Below, one piece after another: positions 33,701 to 47,200 of a DNA stretch of 64,000 nt. The notes under the pieces were generated by a model. That model made no database searches. It was not told the origin of the DNA and saw only the letters and a program-made list of their open reading frames with translations. Numbering within the stretch: position 1 is the first letter of the stretch; every line of letters starts with the position of its first letter. Source of the stretch: Ifrita kowaldi (taxonomy: Eukaryota; Chordata; Aves; Passeriformes; Cinclosomatidae); NCBI GenBank assembly GCA_013398055.1, contig VZRS01009575.1:1-64000 (forward strand). Reading direction: 5' to 3'. Made by a program: the position numbers and the translations under genes.

Positions 33701-34781
33701 GCATGATACCATCTGAGCGTACAGTTCTGTTCAGCTAGAGTTAAAAGACTGCAGTGCAGCCAAGCTCAAAAAGTTTAGGAGCTGCTCATGAGTGTGACAC
33801 CACTAGCCTGTGAATGCTATGTCCACTCATCATTTATGATGCTTAGAAGGTCTGTGTTAAGCCATGGAGAGGTGCTGGGTGCTTTCTCCTCAGCAAGAAT
33901 GGGATCCTATGCGGAAAAATAATTAATTATATTGTATTCAATTTTATTTATATTCAGTTTTTCAGCCTCCCAGTTGCCTGCTGTTGATATTTGATTTTCA
34001 ATTAACCTGCTACATTGTTGGCCAACTAATCTCTATCTGGAGACATGGGGAAATTTTGTTCCTGTTTTACAGGTGTCACTTGGTCTATCCTGAGTAAATA
34101 AAAAGAATTGCTGTCAGTGCTGAGATTGAAACCCAGTAGTTACTTGTGGATTACTTCTTCTCACCTTCTACCATGTGCTGGCTCAAAGAGAAAGTCAAAT
34201 TATTTTTTTCCCTTTTGTTTTTCACGGGAGTAAGAACAAAGTACATTAACTGAACTGGCACGTTATAGCATTGCACTTTGTTTTCTGTTGCCACGTCACT
34301 TTTCTGCTTGGAATTTAGCCTGCCCTGAGATTCCTTCTGCTCCCTTTTTGCTTATGTATATGCTGAGATTAGCTTGTTCGGAGAGAGCAACTAGTGCTAG
34401 AGCAAAATACATTTGTTTAAATTAATTTTTGCAGCTGATTTAAACCAGCCTGGACTGAAGACTTGAGTATGTCGTTTAATTTAGATCCCCTCCCTTTTTC
34501 TGAAACTCTCTTGTAATTGGGACATATGAAAAAGAGAGCTATATATGAAAGAAAATATGGGGTCAGACAGTGGGATTGTAAGGAGTGTTTTTTAATGAAT
34601 TCTTAAATATCCCGATTCCTTCCAGTAAAACTGTATTCACTCCCTCAGGAAGTAGCAATTAACTTTGTTCTTTTGAGAGCAATGTGTTCTCATCTTGGTA
34701 AGGGGAATATTTTGTTTCTGATGTGACTATTTTCACGTCAACTGTATCTCTCTGTTCTAAACTGTGTGAAATTTCTTTCAG
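30731..34781 (+). other. Probable SEC31B intron 1
   Basis: About 4 kb between the CpG island and the first coding exon. I see only short open frames and no recognisable mobile element or RNA gene. Confidence 0.45.
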
Positions 34782-34791
34782 AGTCTAGAAA

Positions 34792-34870
34792 ATGAAGCTA
34801 AAAGAAATTGAGCGAACAGCTGTGCAGGCATGGAGTCCAGCAAACAACCACCCTATTTACCTAGCAACAG
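34792..34870 (+). CDS. SEC31B: SEC31B coding exon 1
   Basis: The exon starts at 34782 after TTTCTTTCAG and the ATG is at 34792. It encodes MKLKEIERTAVQAWSPANNH then PIYLAT, matching the human N terminus closely. Phase 1 at the donor GTAAAG. Confidence 0.95.
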
Positions 34871-35236
34871 GTAAAGTTCTTCACAATTTGTGAATATTAG
34901 AGTATGAATCACAGAGAAATTTTTTGTAGAGTTGTATGGGTTTTAGCTTTCAACAGTTTCCACCTTGATAGTTTCTGGAAAACTTACAAGCAATATACCA
35001 AAAACATTACAGCTTTTATGTTTTTTTAAAGTAACTGGTAGAGGATTACTTCTACGCCCAACTTTGGCATTTTAAAGGTGAGTGATTTTTCAAAGGTTGA
35101 ATACATGATTTTTTTGATTTTTAATTTGTAATTAAGACTGTATGGACTCCAATGCTGCTTGCTATTCTGCATTACATACTTGCTGTGCCTGTGGGGAAGA
35201 AAAAAGTTAATTCAAGTAATGTTCAGTTAAGGTCAC

Positions 35237-35267
<31 letters not shown>

Positions 35268-38200
35268 GGCAGGCCGTCTTCAGTCATTATCATGTGGCTT
35301 GACAATCAAATACTATAAACCTCTTCTCCCTAAAGTTGCCTGTTTTGGTTAACATTCCATTTTCAGTATTTTTGCAAAAGCTTGAATTTTGTTTTGTTGA
35401 TTTTATTAGTTACTCACTATTCTTACAGTAATTTTATTTCCTGAAGCAGAAGGTCAGCCTGTTCACTGAGTTGGCAGCAGGCGAGTTTGTCTGTCTGGAG
35501 CAGACAGCTGTGGTGGTTTTGTTGGGTTTGCATGGTAGGGCTTGGTAGCTGGAGTGGCTTCTGTAAGAAGCTGCTGGAGGCTCCCACTGTGTCCCCTGAG
35601 CCAATGCCAGCCGGCTCCCAGGCGCACTCACCGCTGTCTGAGCCCTCCAGCAGCAGTGGCAGCGCCTCTGGGATAGCACAGCCGGTAAGAGGGAGAAAAA
35701 GTGCCCTGTGGAACTGAAGCACAAGAGAGGAGTGAGGGTATGTGAGAGAAACAATGCTGCAGTCACCAAGGTGCATGCAGCAGGATGGGCTGGAGGTGCT
35801 TCAGGTGCCAGAGCAGAGATCCCCCTGCAGCCCCTGGTGAAGACCTTAGTGAGGCAGGCTGTCACCCCCATAGCCCATGGAGGTCCATGGTGGAGCAGCT
35901 ACCCAGCTGCAATCCACCACGCTGGAGCAGGTGGATGCCAAAGGATGCTGTGGCCCTGTGGAAAGCCCATGCTGGAGTAGGCTCCTGGTAGCTCCTGGGG
36001 TCCCATCGAGAGAGGAGTCCACACTGGAACAGGTTTGCTGGCAGGACTTGTGACCCTATGGGGGACTGAGGCTGGAGCAATCTGTTCTGAAAGACAACCC
36101 CATGGAGGGGACCCGCATTGGAGCAGTGTGTGGAGAACTGCAGCCTCTGAAGAATTCGCATTGGGGAGGTTTGTAGAGAACAAGGCCAGAGTTTTGGTTG
36201 AACCAAAGGTCTTGGCTTCAATTTGCTTTAGATCAGAAGCTGTGTTGTTTTGTAATTTGTACTGCTTTTTAATGGTCCTTTGGGCACTTTCCATGCTGTA
36301 AGCATCCCTGTGGTAACTGGGGGACTGTTTGCCTGGCAGTGTCCCACTAGGCAGTGTTAAATCAACTTTTAGCTTTTATTCTGTAGGAATAAGGAGAAGG
36401 AAGGAAGGCACCAGTTTGTGACTGCTGGCTGTCTGTGGGTTGTGGAGGCAACAAGGTTGTTGTTTAGTTGGTTAAGGTTGAACTTAGGGAGTGGGTTTAG
36501 AAGGTCTGATTAAGACATGGTCATGGTTGAGAAGCAGTGTGCAGAAGTACTTGGGATCATAATTGTAGCTGGATTTTATGATGTCACTGCAGTTGTAATT
36601 TAGAGAAGAACTTAATATCAAAAGCCATCATTGCTTGGAGGATGCTACACAAGTTACCTCTATCTCAAGAAAGAAAGTTATCTGTGCAACAGTAACCTTG
36701 GTGTTCAGAATCTCCTGAAGAACTTCTAATTTTTTTCAAAGTTGTTGTCATAATTGTTGATTCCTTTTTCTGTGGTGTTCAGACATGTCCTGTTTTGAAC
36801 TGTTACAACACCAAGGTTGAGTGACTATGAAGAATAGGTTTTCAGTGCCTTGCTCTTTTTGTATCTTGTGGTTTTGATTAAAAAATGCCCACTTGTGTTG
36901 CCCTTGTACTTCTACTAGGAACATCTGCCCAACAACTGGATGCATCCTTCAGTACAAATGCCACCTTGGAAATATTTGAGGTTGACTTCAGGGATCCCTC
37001 CCTGGACATGAAGCAGAAAGGAACACTTCCTGCCTCAAACAGGTACTAGAGGCTCATACTGGTGTATCAATCAATGAAACTGGAAAGGGTTTTGTGGTGC
37101 AAGAAAGTAGAGGAGGAGATAATGTTTACAGCATATAAAGTGATCTTTTGAATCAATTGACCTCTCTTCAAAAATGGAACATTTTTGTTGATACAGATCA
37201 TATTGAGTATAAAAGTAGAGCAGTTGCACTGTAAGAGAAATCTGAAATTACTTGTGTGGTAGTCAGTCAGCAGAGACATTATGTGTAATGTGAAGTTGCT
37301 GGGACTAACAATTTGCACTGAAGAGGCTATAGAGAGTGAAACTTACCTTCCAGCTTTCTAAGACAAGATGGTTTCGTAGGCTCATCAGTGTGGGTGACAT
37401 CTGCACCCAGTGTAAAATACAGCCATGATTTCTAACTAGCAGATTTTAAAGGGTTTTAGCATATATTTCAGATAACAGCTCTGGAAATGAAAGCACATAG
37501 ATTTCTTAACTAATTATCAATAAAGTGTAGGCTAGAGGATTTCACCCACCAAATCCCGTGTGAGGTCCTAAAAGTTTAAAACAAACAATGAAACAGACAA
37601 AAAAATAGAGACAACCTCTTCCTTTTTAAGTTCCCTTTAAAAATCTTTGGAAGGAAGCTTATTTCTTTTTTTTGCTTGCAAGAGCCACAGTCCTCTTAAA
37701 AGGGAGATGATTGTTTAAAGTGCAGACTGATGGATATGTTTGATAGGTTGAAACATGGATGTAAGTTTTGGTAATGAGGAGGGTGTCTTGCTTTCCACTA
37801 AAAATTGTGGCCTGTGCCAGCTTTAATTTCTTCTTTTTTTAGGTTTCATAAGCTGATCTGGGGGAACTTTGGGAATGGGTCTCCAGAGTCTTCTGGGGTG
37901 ATCATTGGTGGCGGGGATAACGGAGTCCTGACAATGTACAGCGTGCAGCGCATCTTGGCTTCACAGAGCGACCCTGTCATTGGGCAGACAGAGAAGCATT
38001 CAGGTCCTGTTCGAGCCCTTGACTTCAACCCTTTCCAGGTGTGTAACATTAAGATACCAAAGGAAAGTTAACCTCCATGTTAGGAAATACGTTCCTTTGT
38101 GCATAGAGATTTATAAAGTGAAGGAACAATTTTTAACTTTAGAGGCATGGTAGTTGCGACACAAAGCTGGTTTGAGACTCAGATTTGGGTTTTGTTCACA

Positions 38201-41200
38201 GCTTTGCCACTGAATTCCCTTGTGATCTTGTTCAAGTCTCTTACCTCTCTATAAAAATGAATTAAACCATTGTTCTTTTGAAATTAGAACTTCTATTTTT
38301 TTCATTTGTTCAGTTGGTGTTTAATTCAGTGAGTCTCTGATCACACTTGAAGGGACTGCAGCATAAACAAGGAATGGACAGAACATGGTTCTTGTGGTAG
38401 CACAAAGGCAAATGGAAAATTGTCTGCAGTCAGTTGTGAGAAACCTGCATCTTCTCAGAAGAAATGTCCTTAGTGCCAGGATGCAGGGCAAAGGCTCAGC
38501 TGGCTAGAGGCAGTGGCTTCCAGGCCTGCAGCAGAATTTCGTCAGATTAACAGCAGCCACCTGCACAAAACAGACAAATTTTAAATGTGTCTGTACTATG
38601 CCACAGTGGAAGGCATGCAGGCCAGAGATGTGCTTGGTTTATAATTCAGTTAGTATCTTTATACTTGCCAGTGGCTCTGAAATACAGCTCTCATCTCACT
38701 TTGGAAGATTTTGGGGTTTTTGCTTCCATTTGTTTTTAAGAAATGTCCTCTTTTCCTGTGAGCAGGAATCTCAGCTGAGCTTTTCCTTTTTTTTTTTTTT
38801 TTTCTACAGAGTAATCTCTTGGCTTCTGGAGCCAATGATTCTGAAATTTTCATCTGGGACTTGAATAATTTCAGTGTGCCTATGACTCCGGGAACTAAAT
38901 CACAGGTAAACGAGTTTTCCTCTGGGCAATACTCCTGCAGTTTTGTACCTCAGTGGGCCAGACAAAAAGATGTGTGTGGAGACATCCCAGCCTAGTCAGT
39001 CTGTGAAAGGGGAATGGCTTTGATGTCTGTCAGGAGAAAGATGAATCAGAAGAGACTGATTGGTTTCATTCTTGGGGGTGGAAGAAGTGCTGTAAAGGGA
39101 GGGGAGGTAGGCTGGCAAGCTCTGGAAGGATGCACTTTGCATGGATGGGTAAGCTCTTTGTGGATTTGAATCGAGTAACTGACCAGTTTATCTTGTGATC
39201 CAGCTGGGGCATGTGTGATGGATTAAGAAGGTTTATTGGACCTTCTCTGAGGAATGAATTTATTTCAGGCTTCAGCTGGGGCTTTTCATATTTCATGAAA
39301 GTCATATCCCTAGCAGAGCCAGTGAGCCATTAAATGCATCTTGGCTATTGCTCCCAGATAATGTTTCCTGAGTTTGAAGAGGAAGAAGTTTCTGATCTTC
39401 TGATGCTTATTATATTATTCAGGGCAATCAGCTCCTGAAAGTAGAAAAATCATAGTAAACTTGGCTAAAAGCAGGCCAGGATTTTCCTCCATTAAGTCTC
39501 CTGTTTGTTTCCTTGCCTATCTTCTGCATTGCAGTAGATACAATAACAGCAATTATCCATGAATACTTCATCGTTTTCCATCTCACTGCACTCCTGAAAT
39601 GTTGCACAAGGTCATCTTTCCATTTAAGTTCATCTGAGAAGTTGGGGTAGAAACATACATGTGTGCTCAGCTGCAGTTCTGTCTGGAGTGATTTATAACA
39701 CATTTGGCCAATGTAGAATCCAGTACCTGCTTCTAAAATGCAAAGGTACTTTTCCAGGTGACATTCCCCCATAGAATTTTACTGTCCACTGTACTCTGAG
39801 TAAAGGACTTTCCCATGTCTTTGTGGTCAGTGCTGCTGGTATTTCCAGTTAGTTGATCAGCAATTGAAGAGAGGAATCTATGTATCATCAAATCCCTAAT
39901 CCCTTAGTTAAGCTAGTGGCAGACTCCTGTGATTGGTGTTCCCTCAGCTTGGGAATAATGGATGTGTGGCCTTTCCTGTCTTGGCAGCCTCATGAAGACA
40001 TCAGTGTGGTGTCCTGGAATCGGCAGGTGCAGCATATCCTGTCCTCCGCTCACCCCAGTGGCAAGGCTGTGGTTTGGGACCTCAGGAAGAATGAGCCCAT
40101 CATCAAAGTTAGTGACCACAGCAACAGAGTGAGTAGAAAAAAGCCTGCTTTTCTAACTAGCTTACAACATGCCACATGTGACTACAAAGCAGCGGCACAG
40201 ACTCTTGGGATAAGGGGTTTTATTCTTGGATTTGTTGGAACTAGTTCTCTTGGAGCTGTAGCATCAACGCACCTCTTTTTATTCTTTCTCTAATGAAATG
40301 GGGAAACAAGATCCCTTACTGTTCCTAAAATTCAGGCACTTTTGCAGTCAGTTTCAGTGTTCACAACTCATTTTTGAGAAGCCTCCCAGCTTTATTCCTA
40401 GGTCAGCTTTGGACTTGGACTTCTGTGTGGTTAGTGGGGGTTTTTTTGCTGTGTGGAGAATGTAGAAATACTTGCTGCCTGGAGCAAGACATTGTTAGAC
40501 TTGGTTTATGTCAAGCATTCAAGGCAAGTTCAGTATAGAATGACATGGCTCTGTGTCATTTGGGCTTTTGGCAGCTTGCTTTGCTGAATTTTCAGCCTGT
40601 GCTATTCTTGTCCATAGATGCATTGCTCAGGAATGGCCTGGCATCCAGAAGTTGCAACCCAGCTAGTCCTTTCCTCTGAGGATGACCGTCTGCCAGTGAT
40701 CCAAATATGGGACTTACGCTTTGCTACCTCTCCTCTTAGCCAGCTGGAAGGGCACACCAGGTGAGGACTTGCATGTTGTGTTGCATCTTTTCAAGTCAGA
40801 TATCTGGGAGACTGGACTTTGGGGGGAAGTATGGTTTTCTCCTTGGTCTGCTTTCTTTCCCAGATGAATCTGATTGAAGGTAGAGATGAGAACTAACATT
40901 TCTGAGCCTGAGTGCGGGTGCACGGTGCTTTCTTAGTGACTGGGTGGCAGAGTTGACTGTAAAGGAAATATGACTGATTTCTTTCTGATCTGTTTTAGGG
41001 GAGTTCTCTCTGTTTCTTGGTGCCAGGCTGACCCTGAACTGCTGTTGAGTAGTGCCAAAGACAACCGAATCTTGTGCTGGAACCCAAGTATGGGGGAGGT
41101 ATGTACAGCTATCAGTACACATGGTGTACTTTATAGAGTTGTGTGCTTTGCCCTGTGTGTATGTCCTTCCCTGTGTTCTTGTGGAGTGTCAGTGTAATTC

Positions 41201-44200
41201 CCTCAGGCATGTCTTCTGCACTCTTTCTGTCTGGGGTGAATGAGTGTTGTCCATATCCAGACTGAAATAGGTTTTCATTGGTACATCTTCGTCTAGAGAT
41301 CATAGAGGGAAGAAAACATTAATTTAAAATTTAGTTTCAACTATTTATGATTACTCTTGCTGTGCTCACACTTTAGTGTTCTGTTTCCATGTGTTTCTTC
41401 TTTTTCCTTCTCCTAGAGTAGTAAGTTCTTTTGGGAGGAAATTTGAAGGAGAACAAGTTAGAGAGGGTCACTGAGAAGCCAACAGTGTGATTAAATAATG
41501 TGTGTATACTTTATGTACAGTAAAATGGTTTCACAACTATGTGCTTACCAAGTCATGTATCTGAGAATTACCATACTTGATATATTTAGGTATCACCTGA
41601 ATTAAACTGGGCTTTTTAAAAATTCTTTATGCACACCCATTCATTCAATGCTGAGTTTGTGGATAAAACTGAACTTTGGACAGTGCAGTTGATCTTGATG
41701 ATGGCATGGGGAAAGTGCTCTAACAGTACTGAGCAAAGTCCAGCTGGGATCCCCAGGCTAGATTCATTTCCTGGGACAATATCACTCAGCTGACCACTTT
41801 TGCCTTGGCGGCAAGGAAAAAAATGAATCAATTTTCCTAAAATGCATGAAATGCTGCTGTTGCAGTTTCATGGGATTTGATGTTCACTTTGTCCAGATCT
41901 CTAGTGGTTAGAAGACAATCAGACTCTGAAATGTTCCTGATATCTAATTTTTACAAAAGTATTTTCACTGTCTTTTAGTGGAAAAGTTAAAAAAAAATTA
42001 GTGTGGCTGACTTACCTTTATGCATGCTGCTGTAGATTTGCAGAGTCCCAAATTCAGATTAGACTTTCATGTATAAACTATTGTTAGGGGGCTCTTTTTG
42101 ACTTGGTACCAATGAACAGCAAATTTTCAGGTGAAAAAGTAGGGAAGGTTTGCAGTATTAAGGATTAATACAGTTATGCAGGATGGCTGATCTCATAAGT
42201 TTGAGGGAAGTATTGCTTTCTTTGGGTGATGTTTGGTTTTTTGGGATTTGTTTGTTAGTTTTTCTATTTGGCAATCTAGATTTTAATATAAGCAAATTAC
42301 ATTAATTTTCTTATACCTGGAAAAGAAAATACAGATCATGTTTCCCACAGAAAACAAAGTTGTGATTGTCTATGCTTTGTTCTTATAAACCATAAAGGAA
42401 ATATATTCGTTTTATGAACTGGAGGTTTAAAGTCAAGGTTGTGTTAGTGAGTTGCCAGCATCAGGCAGGAAGTCTGTGACTGGGCCATGGATTGAACTTT
42501 GGGTGTTTGAGTGCTGAACCATAAACTTGTTGGCTGCAATGTCCTTCATAGTTCATGTGCAGCTATTACATTCCTCTCTTCTTCTATTTTTTTTTTCTTT
42601 AGGCTCTTTATTTTCCTTGTCACATTTGTTACTCCACAGTATTCTTTCTATGTGTTCTTGCTCGTGACACATTCTTGCCTCTTGACTTCTGGTTTTATTG
42701 TGTTGTTTTCTGGTGTCTCTCCCTTGGTTAACAGCAAATGTGACAATGCTATAGTACTCTGATACAGTAGTACTTGGGAAGCAGAGCAAAAGTGACTTCT
42801 TGCTTTTGGATTTTGTTCTACAGTCAGAATCCAGTTTTACGTGAGCTTTCTGTGACTTCCAGCTGTTTGGACTCAATGTGCTATTATTTGGTTGCAAATG
42901 CACCCGTCAAGAAGCAAAAATAAGAGATTTGTATGCAATGGTGACATGTAAATAAAATGACACACTTGCTGGGGGCGAGTAATTTGGGGAAAGCAGGAGG
43001 CTGTTCATGTTGTGCTTCTGTCTTCTCTCTTTCTATGATAGGTGGTGTATGAGTTGCCCATTCGGAGTCAGTGGTGCTTTGATGTCCAGTGGTGTCCCAG
43101 GAATCCTTCGGTCTTCTCTGCTGCCACTTTTGATGGGTGGATCAACGTTTATTCTGTCATGGGTGGGAACTTGGAAGCTCAGCAGAAGACGCAGGCTGAC
43201 AAGGTGAAGTCCTGTGACCATGTTACACCTTGACAGACTGGCAGTTTCTCCCGTGACTGCTCAGAGTGGTAGAAGCACACGTGTGTAACAGTGTGATTTT
43301 TAAGCAATGCAATCTGTCCCATGCACCAGGACCTATGGCTGTATGGTGTGGGAGCTAGAAGCTACCTGTGTGGGGGTTTAATAATCCCACCAAATCCCAA
43401 AGGGGGACCACATGGCCTCTGACAAAGTGTGTAAAGAGAACCAAGATCGAGTGCAGTCGTGATGTTAAGATATATTTTATTGTTATTACTATTAGACTAA
43501 AAATGAAGTAGCATACCAGCTTTTCTTGTCATTAGGTTAACATTAAATACATTGATGCTAATTAATAGGATATGTTATTCCTCATTAGTTTAGAAGATAA
43601 TTTTATAAAGTGGCTTGTAAACCACTATTAGCAATTTTCCTCAAGTGTGTTGACTACAACTTGGAGCATGTTAATATATTTGATACTGAAACCCATTACT
43701 TAGTCAATGTATAGATGAGCAAACTCTGAACAGATTAAATGTCACTGCTGTCTAAAATTTTAGTTTTAATCTGGTGTCTGGTCTTTTAATTCCCTCCCTC
43801 TGTCCCAGCCAACAAATGCCTTACAATACAGGTTTTAAGAGAATACGTATGAGCTGGCTTAAGTGTTATTTATATAGTCATTTACAGCTGACTGAGTTTA
43901 GTTTCATAGGATTTGCAAGAGACAGAAAATACTTTATCAAGCAACAGCTGTGGGAGATTAAGGATTTATTTAACCCATGGAGAATTTTCTTTCTTTGCGT
44001 TCTTCGTGTGCATGCACCGCACTTCCACTGTTGAAAACTGGGGAACAGTAGTGTCAAATAATTCCTGCATAAATTGAATAACAAGTTAGAACACAAGCAG
44101 AAGGAGATAATGACAGTTATGGTCTCTCTCTTACAAATTCTGTAGTCTCAGGAGAGAAACTCTGTTGCAGACCTGGTTGTGTATATTTGTTTCTTTAAGG

Positions 44201-47200
44201 TTTAGGGTATGTGATTTGTTGGATGTAAGCTGTTCCTCAAGAAATATTCTTTCTTTGGAATTGATTTCTCCTGAAGAAAGACAAAACATTGCCTGTGATT
44301 CTAGCGTTTGGCAACCTTAGCTTGATCAGCCCGATATTGCTTCCTTTTGGGTATGCAAGTTAGCTGAATTTTAAGGCTATTCCCTATGGCCCAGCCAAAC
44401 TTGAACAGGATTATCTTTAGCAAACAACAAATCTATGCAAACAATGTTAAAAAGTGCTTGTGAACAGCATTGTGTGTATGTTCACTGACTCCCTATATGT
44501 AGAAATCTGGCTCAGGGACCACTTTTGACTCTTGTCTAGACAAGAAATTTTTATTTCATCAGTCTCATCTAAGCTATAAAAGCTTGAGACAGTCCTTGAA
44601 ACTAACCCATTTGAAAGACTCCAGCAACAAAAAGGGAGTCAGAATTCCTTTTTGAGAAAAACAAGAAATAAGTTGGACAACTTTTGACCATATGTTGTCA
44701 TTATCTTGCATAAAACAAGTAATTTTGCAACTCCTATGTTTGAGCTGGGTGCTAGGCCTAGCGGTGTTTGTTAGGAAATTTGCATCTTGCTGAGGAAAAA
44801 CTACTTGAAAATCTCTTAGGGTAAAAATTCCTTGAGAAATTATTTCTGGAACTATTTTGAAATGCCATTTCTCTTGCATAGGGGCTTGGTCTTATTCCAG
44901 AAGGAGGTGCTGTACTAGCCTCATTCTTCATCAGTGTGGAAAATAACTAATTCCTAAGCAATGGGTTTTTGTGCTTACTCCATACAGAAAGGAATTGAAT
45001 TATATTTCTTCCTATTTCTATCTGTTTCTAGATCTCTTCCTCCTTCAACAACCTGGATCCCTTTGGCACAGGACAGAGCCTTCCTCCTCTCCAGGTGCCA
45101 GAGCAAGTAACTCAGACTACCTTGATTCCACCATTAAAAAAGCCACCCAAGTGGATTCGCAGACCTGTGGGGGTTTCATTTGCTGTAAGTGAATGGAGCA
45201 TCCTTAGCTGAAAATGCAATAGATGTGTTGCCTTGTGACACAATCCTTTTCTTTCGCTGGAGAAACCTGGTGCTAGTTGTTTTAATGCCTGTTTATGGTG
45301 CATTGTGGTGTCCCATGAAGTGAAGTTTGTTTACTCTCTACATTCAGGTATATTTCTAACAAGAAAGAGTCCTGTAGCAGAGAATGGGAGATTATAAGTA
45401 GGAGTTAACAAATCTAAGAAAAATTTGTAAAAGCTGTCCTTGTAGGCTGGCATGCATTCCCATTCTCCTCTCTCTGCCTCCTTCCTATCCAGGCATTTAA
45501 TTTTCTTCACATCTTTGCTTCTAAATTGTAAGGCTGAATTGTTCTTTTAGCCTGTTGCTTGACTAGTTCTTTGTCTGTCTAGTGCCTCTTCTTCACCCGA
45601 TAGTTTTTATCATTGCAGTCTGCCTCTCCATGTAACAGAAGAACTAACAGTTCCAAATGGTACTTTTTCCTCTGTGCCTCTCTGGCATTCACAATTGGCT
45701 AGGCCTGATTGGATATGCACAGGTGTCAAGTTTATCAGTGTTCAGCTGAAGGGCTCGTAATGAGAACTCCCTCAATGTTCATACCATCCATCCACACTAA
45801 ACTGTTGGGTTCCTTGTGATCACTGCTGGAGCTTGGGTCTGCCTTGCTAAATGAAGAACTGAGTAGCTTTTACCTTTGTTTATAAGAATACTTACTGTGT
45901 CTCCCTCTGTTATTCTCAGTTTGGAGGAAAACTGATTACCTTTGGTCTTACCAAAGCTCCTGGACAGCAAATGCAGCAGACTTACCCACACCAGGTATTC
46001 ATCAGTCAAGTCACTACTGAAACTGAATTCCTACTCCGATCCAAAGAGCTGCAGATGGCCTTGCAGTCAGGGAACCTCCTTGATTACTGCCAGGGCAAGA
46101 TCCAGACAGCCAAGCTGCCATTTGATGAGAACCTTTGGAACTTCTTGAAGGTAGGATGGCTGTGGTGAAATACAGAGGTCAGTTCTTTTGTGGTCCTGGG
46201 GTGGAATATGGTCCTCTCTAGCCTTTTTTGTTTCTGTTCTTCAAAATATAAAATGGAATTGAATGAATAGACTCATTACTTTTCTAAAGAAAGCTGAGGT
46301 CTTGAAGGTTGTCTTGGATTTCATTAGGAGTGGTCTTTTCAGTGGACTTGTTTGGGCTTCCTGAAACAGGATGTTTTCCTCTCAACACACTGCCAAGCTA
46401 TATCTGCCTGCTACCTGTGGAGCTGTACATTATTATTTTTCAAGGTGAAGTCCAAATGGGCAATGAGATACCCCAGAATAAGGGAGAGAGCTGTGGTGGC
46501 CTGAGGACTGACTAGCCTTCATGGACAATTTGGTAACGTGAGAGTTTGGTAATAAGAGCTGGTCGTCCTTCTGAAGAGGCAAGGCTTAGTCTTGGCAGGG
46601 GTTTACAGACAGTCATAGCAGACTGTGTGGAGGGCAAAATACTGGGATCTTTTCCATAGTATTATATTTGCATAGGGAATCTTGAGTAGGATGGCCAGCT
46701 GTTAATCTAGGTGGTGACAGTGGTCTCCATTGCAACAATGTCTTCAGCTACATCAAATGAGACACATCAAACTGTCATTTTTAGTCACTTTTTATAATCC
46801 ATTTGGTGTGTGGTCCCAAGAGACCACTCCAGCACTAAAAGGATCTATAACAATTGATTGTCTTAAAGTACAAACCAGGCTTCTGTACAAAAAGTGTCCT
46901 GCAGCACAATTCCTGCCTCTGCAGGAACAGTTTCTGAAATGGGCTGTTTACAAATATCTTATCCATGTACAGTTTGATCATTTGTGTAGTAGGAGCAGCA
47001 TGGGACTTGACTGAGACAGACAGATTCTCCTTGCAGAATGCTAATCATGCATTAAAGCATATAAATAGTGCCTATCAATTAGGGTATGTGCAGCCTGTGG
47101 GAATTTTTTGGATTGTCTGAAATCCTCATCCAGGGAGCTTCTGTAACAGTTAACTAATTCTTGTGAAGCCAGCTAGCAATTCAGGCAACCACCTTGTCTC

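Noticed and set aside
43360..43480. Mobile-element start at a TGTGGGGGTTTA motif
   Set aside because: No other phrase of a known bird repeat could be recognised around it.
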